A DNA stretch of 26,583 nt from Bacteriovoracaceae bacterium UBA4096 (GTDB lineage: Bacteria; Bdellovibrionota; Bacteriovoracia; Bacteriovoracales; Bacteriovoracaceae). The notes under the pieces are model-generated. The model had not been told where the DNA came from. It made no database searches and worked only from the letters and a program-made list of their open reading frames with translations. A program made the translations under genes and the position numbers. The stretch covers positions 39,287-65,869 of the forward strand of contig DFXY01000052.1 of assembly GCA_002381945.1 (NCBI GenBank), given 5' to 3'. Shown here in pieces: positions 7,149 to 13,642 of this stretch. Each line of letters opens with the position of its first letter. The stretch's first letter is position 1.

Positions 7149-8693
7149 ATGCAGACCATTCAAGGCTTAAGCCCACGCGTTCTCTTAGTCATCATGGATG
7201 GCTACGGAATGAATCAAAGTGATTATAAAAATGCTATTAAGGCCGCGCATAAACCCACCATCGACCATCTCTTTAAGCATTATCCACTTACCACCATACA
7301 ACCTGGTGGCGAAGCGGTGGGACTACCTAAAGGCGTTGCAGGAAATTCGGAAGTGGGCCACTTAAACCTTGGTGCGGGAAGACCTGTTCGGCAGGACCTT
7401 GTTCGTATCAATGAGGCCATCGATAAAAATACCTTACGAGATATGCCGAGATTCAAAGAGTTGATTGGGAAGGCCCAAGCAGGTAATAAGCGCCTACATC
7501 TCATGGGACTTCTCTCAGACGGTGGTGTTCATGCACACATCGATCACCTTAAGGCGATATTGAAAATTCTCTCTGAACATCCTGAGATCAGAGTCTATCT
7601 TCATGCTTTTATGGATGGAAGGGATACTTCCAAGGATAAGGGTGTCCACTACACCAAAGAAATTCTACAGCAACCGGGGTTTGTTTTTGCCAGCATGCAG
7701 GGTCGCTCCATTGGCATGGACCGTGACCGTCGTTGGGAAAAAATTCACCATGCTTACAAAACCATCACTGGTCAGGGCGGGAAAACCAAAGTGAAGCCGC
7801 AAGAATATATTCTCGAAGAATATAAGAAAGGTATTTATGATGAATTCATCACGCCAGTTCTCTTCTCAGATGATGGTGCTATTCAAAATGACGATACCGT
7901 TTTCTTTTTTAATTACAGACCGGATCGGGCACGTCAAATCACGATTGCTCTGAATGATCCAAAATTTGCCGAATTTCCAGTTACTATTCGTCCGGGATAT
8001 TTTCTTTGCATGACTCCTTATGTGGCAGAGGAGTTACCGAATCTGCCCGTGCTGTTTGATAAAGAAAAAATTCAGGGAACTTTATCCAAGTATCTCTCAA
8101 CACTCGGAAAAAAACAGTTCAAGATCGCAGAAACTGAAAAATACGCTCACGTCACTTATTTCTTCAATGGTGGAGAGGAAACTCCCTTTCCAGGCGAAGA
8201 AAGGTTTCTGGTGCCATCCCCTCGGGAAGTGGCTACTTACGATCAAAAACCTGAAATGAGTGCGGTAGAAGTCACCGATAATCTCCTCAAGGCCTTGAAT
8301 GATAATTCATTTAGTTTTTATCTCGTCAATTTCGCCAATGCAGATATGGTAGGACATACCGGAAACTTTGAAGCGGCCGTCAAAGCTGTGGAGGCCTTAG
8401 ATGGATGCATCGAACGACTTCATAAAAAATGCGAAGAACAGAATGTGACCCTCATTCTGACTGCGGATCATGGGAATGCCGATCAGATGATCTATGAAGA
8501 AGGCGGTCAGCATACCTCTCACTCTGATTCAGAAGTTCCTTTCTGTGTGATTCATTCCAAACTGAAGGATCAGAACATTATGGTGAATCAAGAGAATAAA
8601 GTACAAGCACTTAAAGATGTTGCGCCAACTGTACTAAAGATATTAAATATTCCTAAGCCCAAGGATTTTACGGGCAATCCGATTTTCGTTTAA
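7149..8693 (+). CDS. gpmI: 2,3-bisphosphoglycerate-independent phosphoglycerate mutase
   Basis: 514 residues, the typical length. It interconverts 3- and 2-phosphoglycerate in glycolysis and gluconeogenesis using two Mn ions. Visible active-site blocks: VLLVIMDGYG (metal-binding Asp17), GNSEVGHLNLGAGR (catalytic Ser67), MDGRDTSKDKGVHY, GRSIGMDRDRRWEK, FNYRPDRARQI, NFANADMVGHTGN and LTADHGNADQM. The start is nine bases after the rlmH stop and is preceded by AGGGG. It continues the same transcription unit and is followed after ten bases by pfkA, placing two glycolytic enzymes together. Confidence 0.98.
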   Translation: MQTIQGLSPRVLLVIMDGYGMNQSDYKNAIKAAHKPTIDHLFKHYPLTTIQPGGEAVGLPKGVAGNSEVGHLNLGAGRPVRQDLVRINEAIDKNTLRDMPRFKELIGKAQAGNKRLHLMGLLSDGGVHAHIDHLKAILKILSEHPEIRVYLHAFMDGRDTSKDKGVHYTKEILQQPGFVFASMQGRSIGMDRDRRWEKIHHAYKTITGQGGKTKVKPQEYILEEYKKGIYDEFITPVLFSDDGAIQNDDTVFFFNYRPDRARQITIALNDPKFAEFPVTIRPGYFLCMTPYVAEELPNLPVLFDKEKIQGTLSKYLSTLGKKQFKIAETEKYAHVTYFFNGGEETPFPGEERFLVPSPREVATYDQKPEMSAVEVTDNLLKALNDNSFSFYLVNFANADMVGHTGNFEAAVKAVEALDGCIERLHKKCEEQNVTLILTADHGNADQMIYEEGGQHTSHSDSEVPFCVIHSKLKDQNIMVNQENKVQALKDVAPTVLKILNIPKPKDFTGNPIFV

Positions 8694-8703
8694 AGGATTT
8701 ATT

Positions 8704-9678
8704 ATGGCTTTTACTCACATAGGTTTACTTTGCTCTGGCGGAGATTCGCCTGGGATGAATTGTGCCATACGTGCCATTGTCAGATCTGCTATCTTTCACG
8801 GCATCCAGGTAACCGGTATTAAACGGGGCTATGCTGGACTTCTTCGTGGTGAATTCCAAAGTATGAATCTCTCAAGTGTGGGGAATATTATTCAGCGTGG
8901 AGGCACAATACTTCAAACTTCCCGCTCTCCAGAGTTTATGAAACCTGAGTTCAGAAAAAAAGCCGTCGAAATTCTTAAAGCTCAGGGAATTGAAGCCTTA
9001 ATTGTGATTGGTGGAGATGGTTCTTTTAATGGAGCTATGGCGCTTTGGAATGAACACAATTTTCCGGTCATGGGTATTCCCGGAACGATTGATAACGACA
9101 TCTCTAACACTGAATATACCATTGGTTTTGATACTGCCGTTCAAACTGCCATTGAAGCAGTTGATAGAATTCGTGATACTGCCCACTCCCACGCCAGAAC
9201 TTTCTTAGTTGAAGTCATGGGTCGAAACTCTTCGGCCATTGCTCTTAAAGTTGGCGTCTGCACTGGTGCCGAAAATATTCTGCTGCCCCATGAAAAAGTG
9301 AATCATCAAAAGTTGGCCGATGATATTCAACGTGGGATTGCCCGCGGCAAAGAATCTTCCATCATCATCGTAGCCGAAGGTCCGGTAGCTGGCCGCAGTT
9401 ATGAAATTCAACATGTCCTGAAAGACCTTTATCATCTGGATGCTCACGTCGCGATATTGGGCCATATTCAGCGAGGCGGCTCCCCTAATGCGGATGACCG
9501 CTTTATCGCTTCTCAAATGGGTAATATGGCAGTGGAATGTCTGATTGCGGACAAGTATCCTTCAGTCACCGTAGTTCAGCATGGCAAGGTCGTATTAACC
9601 GATATGGCGAACTGTACGACTAAAGAAGATCATAACTTTGTCCAATACCAGAAGCTGGCACAGACTCTCTCCATCTAG
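8704..9678 (+). CDS. pfkA: ATP-dependent 6-phosphofructokinase
   Basis: 324 residues. It phosphorylates fructose 6-phosphate, the committing step of glycolysis. Motifs: LLCSGGDSPGMNCAIRA, RGGTILQTSRS, IGGDGSFNGAM, PGTIDND (catalytic Asp130), VEVMGRNSSAIAL and HIQRGGSPNADDR. Gly106 in GGDG and Gly127 in PGTIDND correspond to the residues that mark ATP-using rather than PPi-using enzymes. AAAGGATTTATT precedes the start. The last codons coincide with a 21-bp sequence repeated exactly at 10178-10198. The stop TAG shares the palindrome CTAG with the stop of the convergent antitoxin-like gene. See the cassette entry: the 3' end of pfkA appears to have been rebuilt by an insertion. Confidence 0.97.
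   Translation: MAFTHIGLLCSGGDSPGMNCAIRAIVRSAIFHGIQVTGIKRGYAGLLRGEFQSMNLSSVGNIIQRGGTILQTSRSPEFMKPEFRKKAVEILKAQGIEALIVIGGDGSFNGAMALWNEHNFPVMGIPGTIDNDISNTEYTIGFDTAVQTAIEAVDRIRDTAHSHARTFLVEVMGRNSSAIALKVGVCTGAENILLPHEKVNHQKLADDIQRGIARGKESSIIIVAEGPVAGRSYEIQHVLKDLYHLDAHVAILGHIQRGGSPNADDRFIASQMGNMAVECLIADKYPSVTVVQHGKVVLTDMANCTTKEDHNFVQYQKLAQTLSI
9657..9677 (+). repeat. 21-bp direct repeat, left copy (3' end of pfkA)
   Basis: These 21 bases, starting GGCACAGACT and ending CCATCTA, are identical to 10178-10198 in the same orientation. This copy supplies the pfkA codons for the end of the protein up to the Ile codon and the first two bases of the stop. The two copies are exactly 521 bases apart. Confidence 0.95.
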
Positions 9679-9941
9679 TTTGCCAGGGCAATCTTTATGG
9701 CCTTAATATCAGATTCGTTAACTTCCTTAAGGACAGCGGCCCTAAGGTATTTATTCAAAAGCGTTTGATACTTTTGACCGGTTTTATCCGCTTCTTCATT
9801 CAGAGCTTCATAAATATCCAAATCAATAAAAGTATTTACTCGGATTTTCACATCTCGTTTGGGTGCATTTAAGGCCCTATCTAAAACTTCATCAATTTTT
9901 CGGGAAGTGCTCGATCCAGGCTTTTTTGATTTCTTTTTCAT
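9675..9941 (-). CDS. Ribbon-helix-helix (CopG-like) antitoxin-like protein
   Basis: 88 residues. A basic N-terminus (MKKKSKKPGSSTSRK) is followed by a predicted ribbon-helix-helix domain: KRDVKIRVNTFIDLD forms the beta strand and turn, then EALNEEADKTGQKYQ and TLLNKYLRAAVL form two helices. The GQKYQTLLNKYLR segment resembles BrnA/CopG-type antitoxins. Such proteins bind operator DNA as dimers and neutralise a partner toxin. The start ATG (9939-9941) is preceded by TGAGGT at good spacing and lies 50 bases inside the DUF4160 gene, so the two are translated together. The stop shares CTAG with pfkA. The antitoxin role is inferred from fold and context. Confidence 0.75.
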   Translation of the reverse strand: MKKKSKKPGSSTSRKIDEVLDRALNAPKRDVKIRVNTFIDLDIYEALNEEADKTGQKYQTLLNKYLRAAVLKEVNESDIKAIKIALAN

Positions 9942-10128
9942 AGGACCTCACAAGTTTAATGATTTTAACCAACTGATGTGGATTAAATCCATAATTCATG
10001 GCCACTTCAAATGTATCAAGCCAAATTTTTGCTTCACTCCCTTGATATGAAACATGAATATGCATTCTGGTTTCTTCATGTGAGTAAAAGTAAAACCGTA
10101 TTCCGTAGAGTAATAATACAGTAGGCAC
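9892..10128 (-). CDS. DUF4160 protein, probable toxin-like partner
   Basis: 78 residues with a GTG start. The frame is open further upstream to 10167, but DUF4160 proteins begin M-P-T-V-L, and here GTG CCT ACT GTA gives MPTVLLLYGIRFYFYSHEE. AGGAGG (10138-10133) lies just upstream. Further matches are the HIHVSYQGSEAKIWLD block and GFNPHQLVKIIKLV near the C-terminus. DUF4160 genes are commonly paired with DNA-binding partners (DUF2442 or RHH/HTH) and are regarded as toxin-antitoxin-like; biochemical activity is not established. Here the gene comes first and its RHH partner second, with a 50-base overlap. Both lie inside the 521-bp repeat-flanked cassette. Confidence 0.8.
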   Translation of the reverse strand: MPTVLLLYGIRFYFYSHEETRMHIHVSYQGSEAKIWLDTFEVAMNYGFNPHQLVKIIKLVRSYEKEIKKAWIEHFPKN

Positions 10129-10138
10129 AACCCCTCCT

Positions 10139-10167
10139 GTTATACACATATTATGCACAAAAGTCAA
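10139..10167 (-). promoter_or_regulatory. Sigma70-type promoter of the TA cassette
   Basis: On the minus strand TTGACT (10167-10162) and TATAAC (10144-10139) are separated by exactly 17 bases, each 5 of 6 to consensus. Initiation would fall near 10132, four bases before the GTG start, so the AGGAGG at 10138-10133 would not be transcribed from this site. The -35 directly follows the stop of the ChlI-like gene. Confidence 0.6.
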
Positions 10168-10695
10168 TCAGACACTGGGCACAGACTCTCTCCATCTAAA
10201 ATCCAGCTGAGTCACCGCCCCGAACAGGTCTTTGCCATCTATCACACCCAGTGGACTATTCATCCCTCCGGTTGATGCAATCAAGTGAAGTTCAAACTCC
10301 TCACATAGCTTCACTACCAGTTCATTGAGTGGTTCCTCTACAATTCCACTAGGAGTGAGAGAACCAACCGCAAGACAATTATCCAGTTTGGTTATGGGGA
10401 GAAGTCCTGCCAGATACCAATAATGAAGGAGCAAGGGGTACTCCAGCCATTTAACAGAGGAACTTTCCAGGTCACCGAGGTCATCACTGATCTCAACATT
10501 TAGGACAAATCTTTTAAGCGGAATTTGCAACGAGCGGGTGCGAGTGACGAAGATGATTTTCTCTTTGATCGCCTTTCCATATTTTCCAAGACCATTGATT
10601 TCAAGTCCTGGCACACTCTTAGTGGCATAACCAAAAAGCGTCACTAATGAGGGACCTTTTTTTGTGAAGTAACAAGTTTGTAATTGGGTTTCCAT
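10168..10695 (-). CDS. Isolated ChlI/YifB (ComM) N-terminal-type domain protein
   Basis: 175 residues from the preferred ATG at 10693-10695, which has GGAGGT upstream (the frame opens at 10734). The protein resembles only the N-terminal S5/Lon-like domain of the YifB/ComM Mg-chelatase-like family. PGLEINGLGKYGKAIKEKI corresponds to the family's GLPGFTIVGLPDxAVKES, IPLKRFVLNV to the FPxxRITVNL strand, and LAVGSLTPSGIVEE to the FxGELSLDGxLRPV block. The AAA+ ATPase and C-terminal domains that follow in the usual protein of about 500 residues are missing. It could be a degraded copy or a stand-alone regulatory domain. The last residues, ending SVPSV, are encoded by the right repeat and the TA cassette, so the cassette changed its C-terminus. 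The similarity was judged by eye and is moderately sure. Confidence 0.6.
   Translation of the reverse strand: METQLQTCYFTKKGPSLVTLFGYATKSVPGLEINGLGKYGKAIKEKIIFVTRTRSLQIPLKRFVLNVEISDDLGDLESSSVKWLEYPLLLHYWYLAGLLPITKLDNCLAVGSLTPSGIVEEPLNELVVKLCEEFELHLIASTGGMNSPLGVIDGKDLFGAVTQLDFRWRESVPSV
10178..10198 (+). repeat. 21-bp direct repeat, right copy
   Basis: Identical to 9657-9677. On the minus strand it encodes part of the C-terminal RWRESVP of the ChlI-like protein. After this copy the sequence continues AAATCC, so the pfkA-frame stop would be TAA instead of TAG. Confidence 0.95.
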
Positions 10696-10791
10696 GAACA
10701 CCTCCAGAAGTGACTCCTGCGATTTGCATGCCACTCTGGAGAATGTTAAGGGATTGAATTTTTTGGCAACTTTTGCAGGGTTCTAAATTAA

Positions 10792-11226
10792 TTACTGTTT
10801 TTTACAGTAAACTTCACTATCTTCAATAACTACCAATAACTCAGGGCCCTTCTTCTTAAGTATCCAGAAAGCACCATATTCATTATCACCGGGAAAGTAC
10901 TGAGCGTGTACAATCCTTTGACCACCTATAATGTAGTATTCTAAAGTTCCTGCTAAAGATCCTACTCGTCCCTCCCACATATCCAGGAAAGCATTCAAAG
11001 CTGCTGTCTGCGTATAATCACTCTGCCAACTCTGTAAAAGGATCGTTGCATGAATGATTTTTTTCTCATTATCAGTAAAACCTGTTTTGTGAGTGGAAGT
11101 CTTATAAGAATGTATATTGGCCTGATATAAGTCTTGTTGTAGTTCGGCCACATCCTGATAGTCACAGAGATTGATGGCAAAAGCGTTGGTTGTTACAAGT
11201 AATGCAGCAATTAAAAATGATTTCAT
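10792..11226 (-). CDS. Secreted protein with YFPGDNEYGAF motif, paralogue 1
   Basis: 144 residues with a signal peptide (MKSFLIAALLVTTNAFA, cleavage after residue 17). The mature protein has one Cys near its start (LCDY) and one near its end (EVYCKKQ), suggesting a disulfide closing the domain. A paralogue lies two genes upstream (11803-12213). Shared features are the TTNAFA signal end, an EKxxIH segment, LQxW, a Gly-x-Arg-Ile strand, Y(F/W)PGDNE(Y/F)GAF and a final DS-x-x-x-C. AAGGAGAG precedes the start. I do not recognise the family. The PGDNE motif with flanking aromatics resembles a conserved turn in a small beta-rich domain rather than a known catalytic site. Export to the periplasm or outside is likely. 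Confidence 0.7.
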   Translation of the reverse strand: MKSFLIAALLVTTNAFAINLCDYQDVAELQQDLYQANIHSYKTSTHKTGFTDNEKKIIHATILLQSWQSDYTQTAALNAFLDMWEGRVGSLAGTLEYYIIGGQRIVHAQYFPGDNEYGAFWILKKKGPELLVVIEDSEVYCKKQ

Positions 11227-11304
11227 AATAACTCTCCTTAAAATAAAGTTGAGCCAAACTATGACAGTTGTTAGAAGGTGACTAATCTAAAAAAAGTATG
11301 ATGG

Positions 11305-11793
11305 TTAAATAGATTTTTCAGCTAAAGGTAGTGATTCAAAAAAACAATTTAACTGCTTAATACCTTTTTCGTTCTTGATGAAAGAGGAATGAACCATGTC
11401 CAGGCGCTTGGCCAGTTTATCCTGAATATGCTGACAACTTTTTTGGGCCTCTTGGGAACACAAAACCTTGTCACTTAACTTTACACATAAGTACTTAAAC
11501 AGAACTTTTTTCCCCGACACACAGACCACTTCTTTCTTCTCCTTATCAATGTAAGCGCGAAGATAATAAGGATCAGCTGCCGTTTCTTTTTCGCAGAATT
11601 TTCCCACTGCCACTTTTTTTCCCATGCAATCGAGTTCAGTTCCCGAAACTATCTCTATGAGAGGCGATTCATGGGCGACAAGTTTTGAACAGACTGTATG
11701 AAATGAGTGGCGGGATTTATCAGTGATAGAGACATCATCTTGAATAATGTGAGCATACGAGAATAAAGGAAAAAAGATAAAGGCAAAGATCAT
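11305..11793 (-). CDS. Secreted Cys-rich protein of unknown function
   Basis: 162 residues. The short N-terminal hydrophobic stretch MIFAFIFFPLFSYA is a signal peptide with a minimal basic region. The mature protein has eight cysteines (residues 35, 56, 67, 91, 103, 112, 120, 150), an even number consistent with four disulfides. It lies between the two PGDNE paralogues on the same strand and starts nine bases after the stop of the upstream one, with only a weak ribosome-binding site, so coupled expression is likely. No family is recognised. The context suggests the three small secreted proteins are used together in the periplasm or extracellularly. Confidence 0.6.
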   Translation of the reverse strand: MIFAFIFFPLFSYAHIIQDDVSITDKSRHSFHTVCSKLVAHESPLIEIVSGTELDCMGKKVAVGKFCEKETAADPYYLRAYIDKEKKEVVCVSGKKVLFKYLCVKLSDKVLCSQEAQKSCQHIQDKLAKRLDMVHSSFIKNEKGIKQLNCFFESLPLAEKSI

Positions 11794-11802
11794 TCTACCA
11801 TT

Positions 11803-12213
11803 CTAAAGGCAGACGATATCACTGTCACGGATTTCGGCCAGAAGCTGAAAAGCGCTGTTCTTCATTTCAAAGAAAGCGCCGAACTCATTATCGCCGGGCC
11901 AATAACGGACCAGGGCAATCCGTCTGCCATTAAAATCAAAATACTGAATTTCACCATCACTAGAACCTTCAGTAAACATTTCCAAAGCTTCGGCCTTAGA
12001 GCTTCCGCTTAACCAATCTTGAAGAGTTACAGTCAGATGAATCATCTGCTTCTCAATGAAGCGGAACTTTTTTGGGTTTTTAGAAATTATAGTCGCTGTT
12101 TTACTCTGGGCCTTAAGATCTTCAAAAAAGCTCCAGGTATCCGGATAAGAACAAGGCTCGAAGGCAAAAGCGTTAGTGGTAAAGAGGAGAACGATCAAGA
12201 GGAAAGTTTTCAT
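11803..12213 (-). CDS. Secreted protein with YWPGDNEFGAF motif, paralogue 2
   Basis: 136 residues, first gene of the minus-strand group that continues to 10792. The signal peptide MKTFLLIVLLFTTNAFA is nearly the same as in paralogue 1. The mature part carries the conserved Cys near the start (EPCSY), LTVTLQDWLSG, the GRRIALVRYWPGDNEFGAFF block and the terminal DSDIVCL. Sequence outside these blocks has diverged strongly, so the duplication is old or under different selection. The start lacks a good Shine-Dalgarno sequence. The function is unknown and no catalytic signature is visible. Confidence 0.65.
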   Translation of the reverse strand: MKTFLLIVLLFTTNAFAFEPCSYPDTWSFFEDLKAQSKTATIISKNPKKFRFIEKQMIHLTVTLQDWLSGSSKAEALEMFTEGSSDGEIQYFDFNGRRIALVRYWPGDNEFGAFFEMKNSAFQLLAEIRDSDIVCL

Positions 12214-12260
12214 GAGCGTAAAGTAAGCGAAAAAAAACTATCTTGGAAATCGAAAGAACA

Positions 12261-12295
12261 TAGGTCTCTTATCTAATTAATAGATAAGAGACCTA
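12261..12295. terminator. Perfect 15-bp inverted repeat after gdhA
   Basis: TAGGTCTCTTATCTA (12261-12275) and its exact complement (12281-12295) flank the loop ATTAA. It begins 13 bases downstream of the gdhA stop on the minus strand, where a terminator is expected. In that direction there is no immediate T run; eight T follow only about 25 bases later. It may be a weak or Rho-assisted terminator or an mRNA-stabilising 3' hairpin. Confidence 0.55.
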
Positions 12296-12307
12296 GAGAA
12301 TAACTTA

Positions 12308-13567
12308 TTAGCCTGGCCACATTCCACGAAGTCTCATGGCAGCTTCGATGTTCTTAAGTGAAGTAATAAAAGCAGCTTGCTTCATATTCACCTTGTACAC
12401 ATCAGCATTTTTCCAAACCTTATCAAAGGCTTGCTTCATGATGTCATGGAGTTTTTTATTAACGGTATCAAGATCCCAGAAGAACATTTGAAGTCCTTGT
12501 ACCCACTCAAAGTAAGAAACAATAACACCACCAGCATTACAAAGAATGTCTGGAATAATCAGGCCACCGTTGGCCGTAATCATATCAACAGCTTCATGAG
12601 TTAGAGGTCCGTTAGCACCTTCAGCAATAAGACGAGCTCTCACTTTAGGAGCATTATCCTTAGTGATAACACCATCAATTGCAGCAGGAATCAGGATATC
12701 TACATCAAGTTCAAGTAACTCTTCGTTCGAAATATGTTCTGCACCCGGCATATCGCGAAGATACTGACGGTTTTTTACCCACTCAACACATTGAGGAATG
12801 TTTAGACCATCCTTATTGTAGATCGCACCTGAAACATCTGAGATGGCCACAATTTTAGCACCTTGTGCATGGAGATCATGAGCAGCAGGCATACCCACTT
12901 TACCAAAACCATGGATCGCTACAGTAGTTGTAGAGCCTACTGTTTTGTTAAGTTTTTCATAGGCAAAATTAATACAGAAGACCACACCTTTACCGGTTGA
13001 TTCGGCACGACCTAAAGATCCACCGATAGCAATTGGCTTACCGGTTACTACACCTGGAATGGCATAACCTTTAAGCTGAGAATATGTATCCATCATCCAT
13101 GCCATAGTCTGGCCATCAGTACCGATATCAGGCGCCGGAATATCTTTATCCGGACCAATGATCATAGAAATTTCTGTTGTGTAACGACGAGTAAGGGCCT
13201 GAAGCTCTGCTCGTGAAAGATCATTGGGATCGACTTTAATTCCACCCTTAGCTCCACCAAGCGGAAGACCAACCAGGGCACATTTAAAAGTCATCAACAT
13301 GGCAAGGGCAGCCGTCTCTGATAACGAAACGTGCGGGTGGAAACGAACTCCACCTTTACCGGGGCCCAAGGTCATGTTGTGCTGAACGCGGTAACCTTCA
13401 AAAACTTTGACGGTACCATCGTCGAGACGAACGGGAACAGAAACCTGAAGAGCACGTTTAGGATATTTCAAACGTTCAAGAACGTTTGGATCCATCTTCA
13501 TCGTGGTTCCGGCAGATTCAAGTTGAGAAAACGCATCTTGGAAAAATGGAGACTCGAAGAGACTCAT
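12308..13567 (-). CDS. gdhA: Glutamate dehydrogenase (Glu/Leu/Phe/Val dehydrogenase family)
   Basis: 419 residues, the length of hexameric NAD-type glutamate dehydrogenases (RocG/GudB class). It interconverts glutamate and 2-oxoglutarate plus ammonia. Motifs: GYRVQHNMTLGPGKGGVRFH (substrate-binding Lys), CALVGLPLGGAKGGI (catalytic Lys region), PAPDIGTD, the Rossmann-type VAIHGFGKVGMPAAHDL, VAISDVSGAIY, LIAEGANGPLT and LCNAGGVIVSYFEW. GGAG precedes the ATG. For a protein-feeding or predatory bacterium it would channel amino acids to the TCA cycle; that lifestyle is an inference. Cofactor choice (NAD or NADP) was not determined. Confidence 0.95.
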   Translation of the reverse strand: MSLFESPFFQDAFSQLESAGTTMKMDPNVLERLKYPKRALQVSVPVRLDDGTVKVFEGYRVQHNMTLGPGKGGVRFHPHVSLSETAALAMLMTFKCALVGLPLGGAKGGIKVDPNDLSRAELQALTRRYTTEISMIIGPDKDIPAPDIGTDGQTMAWMMDTYSQLKGYAIPGVVTGKPIAIGGSLGRAESTGKGVVFCINFAYEKLNKTVGSTTTVAIHGFGKVGMPAAHDLHAQGAKIVAISDVSGAIYNKDGLNIPQCVEWVKNRQYLRDMPGAEHISNEELLELDVDILIPAAIDGVITKDNAPKVRARLIAEGANGPLTHEAVDMITANGGLIIPDILCNAGGVIVSYFEWVQGLQMFFWDLDTVNKKLHDIMKQAFDKVWKNADVYKVNMKQAAFITSLKNIEAAMRLRGMWPG

Positions 13568-13642
13568 GACAACTCCAATTTAGGGTTAAATTTGTGGCCC
13601 TAGTCTACTCTCGGAGGCATTTGTCGGCTAGAGAAATTGCGG

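Larger units (their letters stand above)
9678..10198. mobile_element. 521-bp repeat-flanked TA cassette inserted at the 3' end of pfkA
   Basis: Exactly 500 unique bases (9678-10177) lie between two identical 21-bp direct repeats (9657-9677 and 10178-10198). The left copy is the end of pfkA. The right copy, read in the pfkA frame, would also complete the enzyme with the same residues and a TAA stop, so removing one unit leaves an intact pfkA. The unit carries its own promoter, the DUF4160 gene and the RHH gene, but no recombinase and no obvious terminal inverted repeats. This is what integration at a gene 3' end with target duplication would leave. The mechanism is inferred, and a passive duplication is possible. 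Confidence 0.6.

Noticed and set aside
9205..9516. Antisense frame of 103 codons inside pfkA
   Set aside because: It lies entirely within a strongly conserved enzyme gene; no regulatory signals support it.
10129..10167. ATG start at 10167 for the DUF4160 gene
   Set aside because: It would place the promoter and AGGAGG inside the coding region and add residues absent from the family; the GTG at 10128 yields the usual MPTVL start.
12019..12276. Plus-strand frame over the start of paralogue 2
   Set aside because: It overlaps a signal-peptide gene with a clear paralogue and runs through the inverted repeat; no ribosome-binding site or recognisable content.
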